Below are positions 22,720 to 34,200 of a stretch of DNA of 64,000 nucleotides, in pieces (the first letter of the stretch is position 1; each line of letters begins with the position of its first letter). The stretch covers positions 10,868,001 to 10,932,000 of the forward strand of contig OY821788.1 in NCBI GenBank assembly GCA_963682175.1, given 5' to 3'. Under the pieces are notes generated by a model that saw only the letters and a program-made list of their open reading frames with translations, was not told where the DNA came from and did not search any database. The stretch is from Triglochin maritima (lineage: Eukaryota; Streptophyta; Magnoliopsida; Alismatales; Juncaginaceae). Both the position numbers and the translations under genes were made by a program.

Positions 22720-25700
22720 AGTTTTTGGCGCCGTTGCCGGGGAGGTGCTCTGTCCAGACCTTGGTTTGGACGATTCGAGGGGTTTTTGATTTTTTGTGTC
22801 CAGTTTTCTTAGTTTCAGGGAACCATCAGATCAAGGGGAGGCTACTGGGAAAGTTTGAGGAAGCAAGTCCAAAAATAGACCGCCAATCAGCGGTTGGAGA
22901 CCGCCAATTGGCGGCCTGGTGAGGGCTTCCTGCTTCCATTTTTTTTGTGGTAGTTAGTGCTGTAACTTGTGTTATCTGGGAGTCTAATTTTGCATGCTGT
23001 GACTTCTACTTTGCTCCCAGATTTAATTTCAATCCCCTTTAATCAACTTGGACCATAAAACTCAAAGCAAAAGACTAGACTTCTTGCCATCTAGGTCATG
23101 CATCATTTGTAGACCTTGCATGCATTTGTCTTTTCTTTTCCTTACATTTTGTTGTTGATTGCTGGCGTGAGGTACGTGCACCCCGATCTCTCATTCATGC
23201 ATGTTTCGATCATGCATTAGTTAGTAAGGTGCATCAGGACAAGAGTGAGTTGAGCGTTTGATTGGAGTGATTGATTGCTAGATTTAAGCTCAAAACGCTA
23301 CTAAGGAGGGGCTGTCCCATAAAAGATAAGGTGGGGGATTTCATCACCCTTTCCTTGGCCCAAAAAAAAAATCACTCTTAATAAAGCCTTAACTAAAAGC
23401 AAGTAGACATTGGCCCTAAGGAATTCGGACGCACTAGGAGAGTAATCTAGTCGAGACCGTCATGACCTGATCGGCGTTGCCTACCTTGTCGATAGTAGGA
23501 GGTACTGGATCTCCGGATCTGGTATCACTTGCTGGGCATTGTGGTCCTCGTTGTAGGGAGGTGAGGCGTGTCGAGGCTAGTGACCTCGAAGTTAGGCGTC
23601 GTCTAGCTTAAGGACCCATTGCCTTACATTGTTTGAGCCGTGCTTGCTAGTTAGGCTTCTTCCTGATCCCGTTACCTACGCTAGCTTTAGGGATTCTTCC
23701 CTTCTCCTCTGAGTCATCTTCTTCTCACCTTCTTCTACGTTATAGTCTCCTCCCCTTTACACTCTCTGGTAGCGTTTTAGGGTCGAGTCGAGCACTTTTT
23801 GTGAGCTTAGTCTCGTGGTGGTGAGAGTGGTCGACTCGAGAGTTGTTTGTTGAGATGGATGGTTACATGGGCGACCATCCATATCATTGTTGGGACCAGG
23901 ATGATTCTCCCTGGTACTCTGGACCCATGCAACCTGGGGTGCCTCAGACTAACACCCTGTATGGTTGGGATAATCCTCATTGTGTGACTGAGCAATCTTC
24001 ATATTGGGGTAACATGAGAGAGGCACCGACTGCTAGACCACCATCTAGTTACGTCGCATCATATGTTGGTCATCAATCTGAGACATTACAAGAACCTTTG
24101 GCCTCTTTCATGCATGTGGTAGATGACATGGGTGCACCGGTGGCTCCAGTAGCCGTACCGTGTCACTATTGTGGGTTGAGTGGTCATGATTTCGGGGAAT
24201 GTCCTTATGTTCCCCCAGAGCCTGAGTATGAGCACACATTTTCCCAAAATGCTCATTATGACCATTACGCATCCGCGTACAACCCGAGAGGGATGGATTC
24301 GTGGGGAGACAATTCGTATTCAAATTCTTATACATCATTTCCACCCCAATATCCTCCTCCCGAATACCCAGAATTCTACCAACACCCCACTTCAAATCAT
24401 TGGACTCATTCTCAGCCCATCAACACCCAACCCCAAAATTTCCCAAGATCTGACTTGGACCTCCTCGTTGACCGCATACATAATTTGACACTTCAAGTGA
24501 GTCAACTGACGCAACAATTAAGTGAGGAGAGTGACATTTCATGTCAGCATGAGGATTCTTCTTTTGATATCGAACCACCACCACATCCACAAATTCAAAG
24601 CACAACCTTTCAAAGTCAAACAACTAGTCAGTCTGAGGGACTTGGGGTTTCAATTCACGATCACTTAGTGGAGGATTCGATTCAAATTGAGAATAACTTG
24701 GACCAGTTTCATTATGAGTCGGCACATGATTGTGCCTTATCTTTTTGTCCCGTGGCCCTTGAGCCACATGATCTTCATATTGTGCCTCTTAAGGACTCAC
24801 CTCTGGTGGAGCAAGAGCTCCCTAGTACCCTCAATTTCAAACAACCTGATGAGAGTTTGCCTCTCACTATTGTTCCTGATCATCTTGGAAATGATGGAAC
24901 ATCAAACAACTACATTGCTCATGAGGGTATTAGGAGTTCCTTGGAGGATACTTTGGGTATGATACCCACTTCCTGTTCTCCTGGTGAGTTGGACATGCAT
25001 AACGAGGTACTTGACCTCGTTCCGACCCACCAGCCTGTTGGTTGGAGAGTTTGGATTGATGATCATAACTTCAGTTCCGCAACGGGAGATATTTTTCTTT
25101 CGTTGCCCCTTATTTACCAAACTCTCGAGAGGTTCAAGATCTTTCAGTTTGATCCTTTGAATGAGACGCCTTTGCGTCCAATTCATGAACCTCTCATTTC
25201 ATCTGGTGCTCTTTGTGAAGGGGGCCCACGCATGCGTATTCTGGCCCCGCGTGGTGTCATGTTCCCTTTCCAAGTGCATTGACCCACTCTTGAGGTTCCC
25301 ATTTGATGTCTTTTGACAAATGAAGATGGGAACTTATGTTTGTACATAGTTATAAAAAAAAGAAAAAAAAAGAAGAAAAAAAAAGAAAAAAAAAGAAGTA
25401 CAATAAAAGACTCCTTCAGTGAGCATTGATTGTTGTGAGCCCCAACCCTTATGTATTTGGGCTCCATTTCTTTCACGTATTTGTATCCCTTCTTTAGCAT
25501 CTCACAGGTTTTGAGGGAATTCGGGTTATGTCCATCAACATGACCTTGCACTTCCCTTTGTACTTCATGTTGGTGAGATCTCTCCTTTTTATGCATCAAT
25601 CCATGTAGTATCTTGCTTGCATTCATTGAGGACAATGCATGAAGTAGGTGTGGGGGGGTGTTTTACGTGTGTACATAGTCGAGTCTTTTCTTTTGATTTT

Positions 25701-26923
25701 GCTTTCTTTTGTTTGCATGTTTAGGGTCATGTTAGTGTGATGCATTTAATATCGATATATCTGCTTGCCATGATCCTTGGGTGACTTGTCTTCTTTTGCT
25801 TGCCTAGTGCTTCAAAATTTTCACATTTCTTTCAAAATCTTCATTTGTTTTCGAAAGAAAATGTTTTGTGGGTTTTGCGTGTGTTTAGCATGTGCAAAAC
25901 CGTTGAGAGGCAAAGTAAAAAGAAAGCTCCCAAAATTGTCTTGAACTTGATGCATTAGGATATCTAATACGTGGCTTTAGGATTTATCGAGTCGTTAGGA
26001 TGCACCCCAGTTTTCCCTTGGGTGTGAGTAATCAGTGGGTTTCAGTGCTCAAACATTTAAAGAAGTCCACCCTGAACCTAGTGAGTCAAATAATTCGTGT
26101 TTGTTAGTTTAGGAAGTTTGTTGTAGTCAATGGCCCTTAATATCTTTTTGTGAAACTTAAGTGTAGGGGTTTTGGTTCCCATGTAGATAAATGAATAAAT
26201 AAGTGGTGTTCTCTCTTCTCGCACGGCTCCTATCACTCGGGAAAGTAGGTCTGAGGGGACTTTGTGCCTGGTGCTTTCGAGACATCTGACTTGGGATGCA
26301 CCGACCGAACTCCCGTTACACGGGTGGTAGGGATCGCCCTATGTGGAGATTTGGGGGAAGGTGTACGTGATAGTGTAAGTCCTCATAGGCAATGATGCAC
26401 GAAACCTGACCCTGGGAGAATCAAACACCAACCAATAAATGCTCCAAAGAAAAAAAAAGGAAGAAAAGAAAATGAAAAAAAAGAAAAGAAAAGAAGAGTC
26501 AAATAAGAACCAAAATGGACTTTACACTTTGTTTCACATTCAGAAGTTAAGGTTGCCCATGTCTTTCACTTAATTCCTTAGTTAACTCTCACGAATAACT
26601 CATTAGGCTAGGTGTGTGGACTGATTACATATATAGAGTCGACCCGTAGTATTACCGCATTCCATGATCGACAAAATAAGTCCAACGAGTCGTGTAGCTA
26701 GATTGATTAATGCATCTTGTTCGGATTTTGTGGGTATATCCGCTGAAAACCCTCAGGAGACACCACTCCTCCTCCTTGGCAACAAGGAGGTTTAACGGCT
26801 TGTTGCACATGCTAAGTGCAACCGTGATTCCTACGAAAGTGAGTTAGGATTTCTTGTTTCTCGTTTGTTTTTCTCTTTCTTTGTTTTGCTCGAGACTAGC
26901 AAAAACTTAGGTGTGGGGGTATT
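22720..26923 (+). mobile_element. Family T internal region, unit 2
   Basis: A near-identical copy of 16954-21157, with the primer site at 22726-22743, gag-like gene at 23855-25282 and the residual protease-frame tail close to the 3' end. Differences from unit 1 seen by eye: an A/G change in the knuckle, an A/C change near 24941, a homopolymer shortened by one near 23360, and single changes near 25450 and 26131. Confidence 0.88.
23855..25282 (+). CDS. Gag-like zinc-knuckle protein of family T, unit 2
   Basis: A 475-residue protein, the twin of 18090-19517. Its knuckle has Gly (CHYCGLSGHDFGEC), the form also seen in D and usual for retroelement knuckles, so unit 1 carries the mutation. An open frame in both copies and in D, despite the age implied by D's differences, suggests the protein was functional until recently. 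It would act in the cytoplasm on element RNA, with reverse transcriptase and integrase supplied by another element. No partner is in the window. Confidence 0.75.
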   Translation: MDGYMGDHPYHCWDQDDSPWYSGPMQPGVPQTNTLYGWDNPHCVTEQSSYWGNMREAPTARPPSSYVASYVGHQSETLQEPLASFMHVVDDMGAPVAPVAVPCHYCGLSGHDFGECPYVPPEPEYEHTFSQNAHYDHYASAYNPRGMDSWGDNSYSNSYTSFPPQYPPPEYPEFYQHPTSNHWTHSQPINTQPQNFPRSDLDLLVDRIHNLTLQVSQLTQQLSEESDISCQHEDSSFDIEPPPHPQIQSTTFQSQTTSQSEGLGVSIHDHLVEDSIQIENNLDQFHYESAHDCALSFCPVALEPHDLHIVPLKDSPLVEQELPSTLNFKQPDESLPLTIVPDHLGNDGTSNNYIAHEGIRSSLEDTLGMIPTSCSPGELDMHNEVLDLVPTHQPVGWRVWIDDHNFSSATGDIFLSLPLIYQTLERFKIFQFDPLNETPLRPIHEPLISSGALCEGGPRMRILAPRGVMFPFQVH

Positions 26924-28485
26924 TGATTGACATCATTTCATGCTCATATTTGTATCTTATATCCATTATCTTACACCGAAGCAATGCTACGTGACGAGTT
27001 TTATGTTTAGTTTTCAGGAATAAAGAGGTTTGAAGAGAAGAGCCATGAAAGGACCCAAAAGCTGGGAAAAAGGACTGAATGGTGAGATCTAGGGACCAAG
27101 ATGCAAGGGAGAAGGACCTGAATGTAAGACAGAAGGACCTAAGAGCAAAACAGAATACTCCACACCATCATGGGGAGTATTTTACCAATTCTATTCGGGT
27201 CGGAGCTCCAACAAGTCGAGTAACCGCATCAAAGACCAACAATACCAGAAAGCAAAGCCCACAACAAATTCCAACACGATCCGACAATTTTGGACCGCCA
27301 ATTGGCGGTCTTGGACCGCTAATTGGCGGTCTATATTGCTCAGGATCCGTCGAAATTTCTCCTGGACTTGTATTAATGTTCGTTTAGGCTATTTTTGGTA
27401 TTGGTTTAGTCCCACATCGGGGGATTGTCCCCGATTAGCTTTTTCCATGCTTATAAATAGAACTCTTCACCTTCCATTGTGATTACCCATTGCTTGGTGG
27501 CATTCTCTCTACTAAGGAGTGAGCCTTGAAGCAAAAACTCAAGGTGGAGAAGAATGCTACCTTCAATGTGAGTCATTTTGTTAATAAAATAATTCTTCTA
27601 GTTTCTTTAAATCTTGTCTTTTAATTTGTGCATGTTTGTTTAGTCTTTCCTTTCCTTTTATGTTTCTTTAATGCTTCTTGCCTTCTTAGTTAACTTTCAT
27701 TTCAGTATTATGTTTTCTTTGCTTAGTCTAATCAGTAGTGTAATGAGTAGTGAGTAGTTCCATCCCCATTTGGGGGGTGGAGAAATATGTGATATAATCA
27801 TGTAGTGTATTAAGTGTGTGTTATTTTTATCCCTTGAGCTTTATATGATTTCCATAACCATCTAATGGGTCTCCACTCCTATCTTTGATAGGCTAATGCT
27901 CTTGAATGAAGCTTAGCTTATGCTTTGATTAGTGGACCTATTTTATGGGGAATGATAAGGTTAGGATATGGATGAAGTTAATGTTGGAAACACAATTTGT
28001 AGTGTATGTGCTCTTGTTGCCTTTACCTTAGCTAATGTCTTGTATGTTTTAATGATGTAGTGAAATCTTAATTCATGTAGAGGCATAGTAGGGTATAGTC
28101 TTTATACTTGAGTTCATGTAGCTTCATTCCAATTATTGTCTTGTATGTTTTAATGATGTAGTCATATCTTAATTCATGTGGAGGCAAAGTTGGATGTAGT
28201 TTTATGATTTCATGCACTACATGTTGTGAGGAGCTTAATGAACACACACACACTTCTTTATGTTCACATTATTTCTCTACCCCCTTTGGGGTTTAGTTTT
28301 ATTGCTTATCTCCATTTCCATTTGCATCTTAGTGTAGTTTAGTGTAACCAATCCTTTTCTCCTTTCTTTACCCCTTGCCTTCGCACAAACCAAGTGTCGA
28401 CACACCTCCCAGTGGACGACCCGTATTTGCCACCGCTTCAACGCGGCCGTGCACTTGCGGTAGAAATATAAAACGAGATCAATCA
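26924..28485 (+). repeat. Family T LTR 3
   Basis: 1562 bp, ends TCAATCA at 28485 and is followed at once by the duplication AAGAC and the resumed gag gene of element B. TATA box at 27452-27459; palindrome pair at 27293-27331. Confidence 0.92.
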
Positions 28486-29194
28486 AAGACCTTCGTAAAC
28501 AATCTGACAAAGGCGCCACAACTCGATGCCATGGTGAGGGCATAAGGATAGTAGCTCCTTGAACCTCTCTAAGTATGCATGGAATGGTTCGGTCTCATGT
28601 TGATAGAACGAATTGATTTCGTTCCTCAATTTTTTGAGTCTGATGATTTGGGAAGTACTTCTTGAGGAATGCAGATTGAAACTCGTCCCAAGTCTTAAAT
28701 GCATTCGCCTGGTTGCTGTACAACCACTTCTTGGCGTCATCCTTTAGTGCAAGAGGAACGAGCCTAAGATGGATGGAGTCTGTGCTAAGTTCTTGTAGCT
28801 TGAACATAGCACAAACCTCCTCAAATTCCCTGAGAAAGATATAGGGGTCACCCATCCCATTAAAGCGAGGGAGCATGGAAATAAACTGAGACTTAACCTC
28901 AAAATGGTTCCCATTAGCCTCTGGTAATACGATACATGAGGGTAGAACTGTACGACTCGGGTAGCATCGATCACGTAGAGGTATGGGAACGACAACTGGA
29001 AGCACTGGTGGAGTAGGTGGGTCCAGCAACTGCTCCTCCTCACGGAAATTAGCAGCCATTGAACCCAGACTGGGTGCGACACGAGAGGAGGAAGGTGTCG
29101 AGAAATCGATGACCGAAGCCGGATTGACAACGCTCCTCGTCAAACGACCACTCTCGTCTCGTTTCCACGAAAGCATGCCCAAAGGTGCACACAC
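28486..29194 (-). pseudogene. Element B gag gene, 5' third
   Basis: On the minus strand the frame starts at about 29194 and gives the Ty3/gypsy gag (Retrotrans_gag) domain: FNGMGDPYIFLREFEEVC, then LALKDDAKKWLY, then a segment around FKTWDEFQSAFLKKYFP, all typical of the capsid core. A frameshift near 28640, in a short A-run, moves the frame to the one that continues (NEINSF...ERFKELL) up to the insertion point. There it meets the rest of the gene at 15391 in phase, so the array split an existing frame. Gag would assemble the virus-like particle. The gene is dead through frameshift, stops and insertion. Confidence 0.82.
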
Positions 29195-29626
29195 ACCAAA
29201 TTTTATTTTTTTAACAAAGAATGTACGTAGAAGAGAAGACGAGGGAACACAGGAGAGAAAGAATGACTCAGGAGAGAAAGGAAGAAGTCCTTATGCTACG
29301 ACGGATGGGTACAGGTAGAAGCACACAAGCAAACAAGGCTCAAGTAATCCTAAGGGCGCTATAGGTCCTTACAGCTAGACGACGCCTAACTGCGAGGTCA
29401 CACGGCCTCAACACGCCTCACCTCCCTACCATGAGGACCACAAAGCCCAGCAAGTGAGTCAAGATCCGGAGATCTCATCTCTCCTACTATCGACAAAGTG
29501 GGCAACGTCGATCAGGTTATGACAGTCGGGACCGGATCACTCTCCTAATGCGTCCGAATTTCTTATGGCCAAGGAAAGGGTGATGAAATCACCCACCTTA
29601 TCTTTTACGGGACAACCCCTCCTTAT
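29195..29626 (-). other. Leader of element B
   Basis: Non-coding. It matches D's leader (44330-44840): for example the blocks around GACGCCTAACT-CGAGGTCAC, the CTCCTACTATCGACAA block and CCTTATCTTTTA. It stops abruptly at about 29627, where primer site and 5' LTR should follow but are deleted. Confidence 0.7.
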
Positions 29627-30029
29627 CAGCGGTCGTGGACCGCCAATTGGCAGCCTATAAGGTCTGGATAGGGTTGTGTTTTGGAGTGTGGTTGTCTGGC
29701 TTGATTTCTTCATGTCTGATGCACCCTAATCGGTTGTGTAGCTTGCGACCCGAATCCAATTGTCATTATACTCCTCATGATGGTGTGAAGTTTCTTCAAT
29801 TGCTCATTGGTCCTTTGATTTTGCATTCGGGTCCCTCTCTCTTGCATCTTAGTCCATAAGTCTTACAACTTAGTCTATTTTCTTACTTTTAAGTCCTTTT
29901 AGAGTCTCTCCTTCTCAAACCTATTTATTCCTGAAACTTAAACATAAAACTCGTTACGTAGCATTGCTTAAGCTAAGAATAAAGGATACAAGACACAAAT
30001 ATATGCATGATATATACATGATATGAGTA
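29627..30029 (-). repeat. LTR A, U3 end
   Basis: Minus-strand LTR sequence from the palindrome box (GACCGCCAATTGGCAGCC near 29639) to the LTR start near 30029. It is clearly more diverged from B's other LTR than a pair of LTRs from one insertion should be, so it more likely belongs to the older LTR A (9945-10089 plus 11494-11961). A deletion then removed B's primer site and 5' LTR together with the middle of LTR A. The alternative is a decayed B 5' LTR. Confidence 0.5.
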
Positions 30030-30457
30030 AATTACTGATGATCTGTCTATTGTTCGGTTTCCAAATACAGTCTATCTTGACACTTTGTTAACCCTTTTAT
30101 TGTCGGAGTTTAACAGGTCATAAAAGAGAAACAAATATTTTTACCTTAACTTTGATTCCCAACTAATTTGGAATCATCAAATTATATATTTGGGTGTGGA
30201 TGTTATGAATAAAATAGGTGACATATGCTAACAGTCTAGAGTTTTCTTATCCAAACTTTCCTACTTGACGTTGATTGCATAATCCAAATTTCCACTTACA
30301 ATTTGAGTATTTTACCATCAATTTGAAGCACAATAAAGAGCATAATCATGTGTAGTCAATTTCATGTATGATGCCCTTCAACTTTCACTTTATATATCAG
30401 ATTTCCATTTAGGTCCTTTCACTTTTCAATATTTTCAGCACTTGTAGCTATTTTCTC
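30030..30457 (-). repeat. Element C 5' LTR, distal part
   Basis: 30165-30457 aligns with the split LTR pieces at 2884-2955 and 4141-4350. Under the nesting model it is the rest of C's 5' LTR (8883-9944) pushed away by the insertion of LTR A and everything inside it. It ends at 30457, where copia sequence begins. Confidence 0.5.
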
Positions 30458-30866
30458 TCATTGAAATGTTTTGATAGCTCCTTTAAATTGGCAAAAGAAA
30501 ATTTTCCAAAATGCAAATAACACTCGAAAAATCAAATTTTTGTTTGAGTGCATAAAACCAAGTGAATCCAGAATGGTCATCAACAAAGCAAACATAATAT
30601 TTAAAAGAAACATTAGATGTAACATGAGTAGGCCTCCAAAGATCACAATGTATCTTCTTAAAGCATTTGACCAAGAATCAGACCAAGCAAATGGAAGTCT
30701 TGGACCTGCCAAGTTGACAAACTGCACAAACAGTGATATTTTAAGCAAAATTCTTATTAGTACATAGTCTAAGTAGTCCTTTAGCAGCTAAGGAATGAAT
30801 AATAGAAAAGTGAGAATGACGAAGTCTTAAATGCCAAGTGTTCTTAGTGACACTTTTGTGCCTATT
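30458..30866 (-). pseudogene. Copia element I: integrase fragment
   Basis: Minus-strand frames (30483-30674 and neighbours) give the start of a Ty1/copia integrase core: IHCDLWRPTHVTSNVSFKYY then VDDHSGFTWFY, preceded by the CQLGR motif of the pre-integrase zinc-binding region. In this family the Asp of the HCDLW-type motif and the one in VDDHS belong to the catalytic core. The piece is cut on the left at 30458 and on the right by the MULE at 30877. The gag part of the same element is at 39568-40497. Confidence 0.75.
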
Positions 30867-30876
30867 AGAAAAGAAG
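30867..30876. repeat. MULE target-site duplication, left copy
   Basis: AGAAAAGAAG, repeated exactly at 39150-39159. Mutator-type elements make 9-11 bp duplications. Confidence 0.85.
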
Positions 30877-30889
30877 AGTCCTTATACAC

Positions 30890-30922
30890 GGACGCGGGCG
30901 TCCGTGACGCGCCCTACGTGGC
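30890..30922 (+). repeat. MULE left terminal inverted repeat core
   Basis: GGACGCGGGCGTCC is itself palindromic. With GACGCG and GTGGC following, it matches the inverted right end at about 39104-39136. Identity is moderate, so the inverted repeats are short and diverged for a MULE. Confidence 0.7.
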
Positions 30923-31216
30923 TTCAAAAAGTGGAGGAGTCAGCGTCTACTCGGATTGCCATGTCACGCTTTCCTTCCGAACGCGCCTTAAATTGTTTTA
31001 ATTTTTTTTTGACGGTTTTGGAAGAAGGACGGTTCGTTTCCAGATTAGACAGCGGCAGACACCTTACGAACGACGGTTCGGATACCGAGGAAGATAACAT
31101 ATCCAGAACTAAAGGGAGACTCTCGCTTTCTTTCTTTCTTACCTGTGAACGTAGGAAGCGCACCTGTGAAGCTTTCCCGACTTTCTTTCCCTGTGAAGCG
31201 CACCTTGTAAACGATA

Positions 31217-34200
31217 ATGGATTCTTCAACTCCGGCCGTCGATATCGAACACGTCCCAGAACCGGTGGGTCTCTAATTTTTTCTTTCCCTGGGTCGTTAT
31301 GTTTTTTGATGAACTTCCGTTTATTAAATTATTGGTTTTAGGGAACCACGTACTACTTTCGGGAATCACGATGCTCCTGGAAGGCCATCCGAAAGCAGTT
31401 TGACCGGATGAATAATGTGGAGAAGGAGGCTTTCCGTAGCACCCCATTCGGTCACTTCCTAAACCTTCCTAACATTACGACGGACAACGAAATAGTCGGT
31501 TGGTTCGTCGAGCACTACGATACGGAGGAGGTGGGGCTGAGAATAGGATCAGGGGTAGTTCCCCTTACACCGGAAGACATCGCCCTAATTTTGGGGTTAC
31601 GTACGCATGGGAAGGCCGTGGTGATGGAACCATTGCGCGTCCAGAAGCGAGACGGGGTGAACCTTGACAACACCCAACTTTTAGTTCATCTGATGGCAAA
31701 CAGTACCATGGGCGAGACGGAGGAGTACGTTCGTCTCCTGATTTCTTTCATCTTCAACAATTTTTTGTTCTATGATGGAACGCTGCGACCGAAGGAATGG
31801 TTCATGCACCCTCTGAGGAACATCAAATGCCTAAATAGCTACGCATGGGCAAGTGCAGTTCACAAAACCCTGGTTGGAGGCCTCGAGAAAGCAAGTTTAG
31901 AACTGCAGGAGAGGAAAAAGGCAGGGAATTTCATAATGAGGCAGGGGAACGTCGAAGGTTGTGTTGCCATACTACACGTAAGTTTTTGTTCCTGCTTCAC
32001 ACTTCCTCTCTTCCTCTTTTTTTGTTTTTGTTCTTTTCGGAATACGATGTGTGTCTGTTCGGAATACGTTGTGAGTCTGTTCGGATTAAGTGGTGGGTCT
32101 GTTCGGATTAAATGGTGGGTCTGTTCGGGTTAAGTGGTGGGTCTATTCGGATTAAGTGGTGGGTCTGTTCGGGTTAAGTGGTGGGTCTGTTCGGATTAAG
32201 TGGTGAGTCTGTTCGGAATAAGTGGTGGTTCTGTTCGGATTAAGTGTTGTGTCTGTTCGGAATAAGAAGTCGGACTGTTCGGATTAAGTGTTGTGTCTGT
32301 TCGGAATAAGTGTTGCGTCTGTTCGGATTAAGTTGGGTGTCTGTTCGGATTAAGTGGTGCGTTTGTTCGGATTAAGTGGTGCGTCTGTTCGGATTAAGTT
32401 GGGTGTCTGTTCGGATTAAGTTGTGCGTCTGTTCGGATTAAGTGGTGCGTCTGTTCGGATTAAGTGGTGCGTCTGTTCGGGTGAGGTGGTGCGTCTGTTC
32501 GGATTAAGTGGTGGGTCTGTTCGGAATACGTTGTGAGTCTGTTCGGAATACGTTGTGGGTCTGTTCGGATTAAGTGGTGGGGCTGTTCGGAATATGTGGT
32601 GGGGTTGTTCGGATTAAGTGTTGGGTCTGTTCGGAATACATTGTGAGTCAGTTCGGAATATGTGGTGGGGTTGTTCGGATTAAGTGTTGGGTCTGTTCGG
32701 AATACATTGTGAGTCAGTTCGGAATGCATTGTGAGTCTGTTCGAAATACATTGTGAGTCTGTTCGCATTAAGGGGTGGGTCTGTTCGGATTAAGTGGTGG
32801 GTCTGTTCGGAATAAGACGTGTGTCTGTTCGGAATAAGAAGTTCGTCTGTTCGGATTAAGTTGGGTGTCTGTTCGGTTTACGTTTAATGTATGTTCGGAT
32901 TCAGTTGTCTTTCGAATATGAAGGTACGTTGGTATAGTAGTTCTCATTTTTTTCCTTTCCATTTGAAGGTGTGGCTTTGTGAGAAATTTAAATTGGGGGA
33001 GCCCAGAACTGGAGTTTTCCCACGGATGAAAAGATGGACGGAGCTGTTTGGGAAACGATTAACCCTGAGGAAATGGGAGGAACATGGAATTACCTTACAT
33101 CGGATTTACGACGGCACGTTCGACCTGATGGGGGCTCCATCAATGAGTGAAAGGGAGCTGCAACTTATTGGTCATGTTGGAACTCCTGTTCGAAAGAGCT
33201 CAACTTCAACCGTCAGTTTGCCAAGGCTCCAACTGGCAGACTGCAGCATTCCATGCGACCCGCTGCTCCAAGAATTGGAGCTGAGTGAGGTGAAGACAAA
33301 ATGGCTGAGGGCCGAAGCTGCCCTTAAGAAGGCCACAGAACAGGTACACGACCTCAGGGAAGAACTGAGGATTTCCCAGGAAGAGTGTGGGAGGCTCAGG
33401 AAAGATATTATATATCTTCGAGGGACAGGGACAACTGGAAAACCTGGTGGGGAGAACGAGCGAGAGCAAGAGGAGGAGAATAGGAAGAAGAGGGAGGCGG
33501 AGGAAGAAGAGAATAGGAAGAGGAAGGAGGATGAAGAAGAAGAAGAAAAAAAGAGGAAGGAGGAGGAAGAAGAAAAGAGGAGGGAGGAGGAGGAAGAAGA
33601 AAAGAGGAGGGAGGAGGAAGAAGAAGAGAAGAAGAGGAAGGAGGAGGAGGAACGAGAAAAGAAGAAGAGGAAGGAGGAGGAGGAACGAGAAAAGAGGAAG
33701 AGGGAGGAGGAGGAATGTGAGAGAAAAAGGGAGGAGGAAAGGAAGAAGGAAGAAGAGGAGAAGAAAGAAGAGAGGAAGAGAATAGAGAGGGAGGAAGAGA
33801 AGAGGAGGGAGGAGGAGAGGAAGATGGGAGAAAAGAGGAAAATAGTGGAGAAGGAGGAAGAGAAGAAGAGGGAAGAGAAGAAGAAGAAGGAGAAGGAAGA
33901 AGAAAGCAAGGCCCAGATAGCAAACTGGGTCGCGAAAAGAAAACGCTCGACGGCCACCGTTGAGCAGCAGCTGAAGGAAGGCGAACATCTGGCCAAGAAG
34001 AATAAGAAGGAAGAAGAGCAAAAAAGAAAAGATAGAGCGGCTCAAAGGAGCCTGAAGAAAAAAAGGCCGGATGTTGACATGCCTGCATTGGGCACGTTGT
34101 CAGTTGATGAGGTCAAAATGCTACTGAACCTGACCGAACCCAACAAGGACAATAGGGAGGTCATCTGGAGAGGCGATATGTGCAGTTTAAAACGCTCCGA

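Larger units (their letters stand above)
15392..28485 (+). mobile_element. Tandem family T array: LTR-internal-LTR-internal-LTR
   Basis: Three LTRs of exactly 1562 bp (15392-16953, 21158-22719, 26924-28485) alternate with two internal regions of about 4204 bp. The repeat period is about 5766 bp and the units differ at only a handful of bases. The array is bordered by the duplication AAGAC and interrupts the gag gene of element B. The structure is expected from unequal recombination between LTRs of one inserted element in sister or homologous chromosomes. Each unit encodes one Gag-like protein and no polymerase, so the family is non-autonomous. Confidence 0.92.

Noticed and set aside
30838..31341. 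167-codon frame at the left end of the MULE
   Set aside because: It crosses the target duplication and terminal repeat and runs into intron 1 of the Ulp1 gene; no family resemblance.
32460..32768. Open frames running through the 22-bp arrays (also 34835-35041)
   Set aside because: The unit is 22 bp, so the peptide changes frame every copy; the arrays lie in an intron or 3' region.
33172..34088. Three long minus-strand frames rich in Ser, Phe and Leu
   Set aside because: They are the complement of the purine-only Glu/Lys/Arg coding tract of the Ulp1 gene; lack of stops follows from composition.
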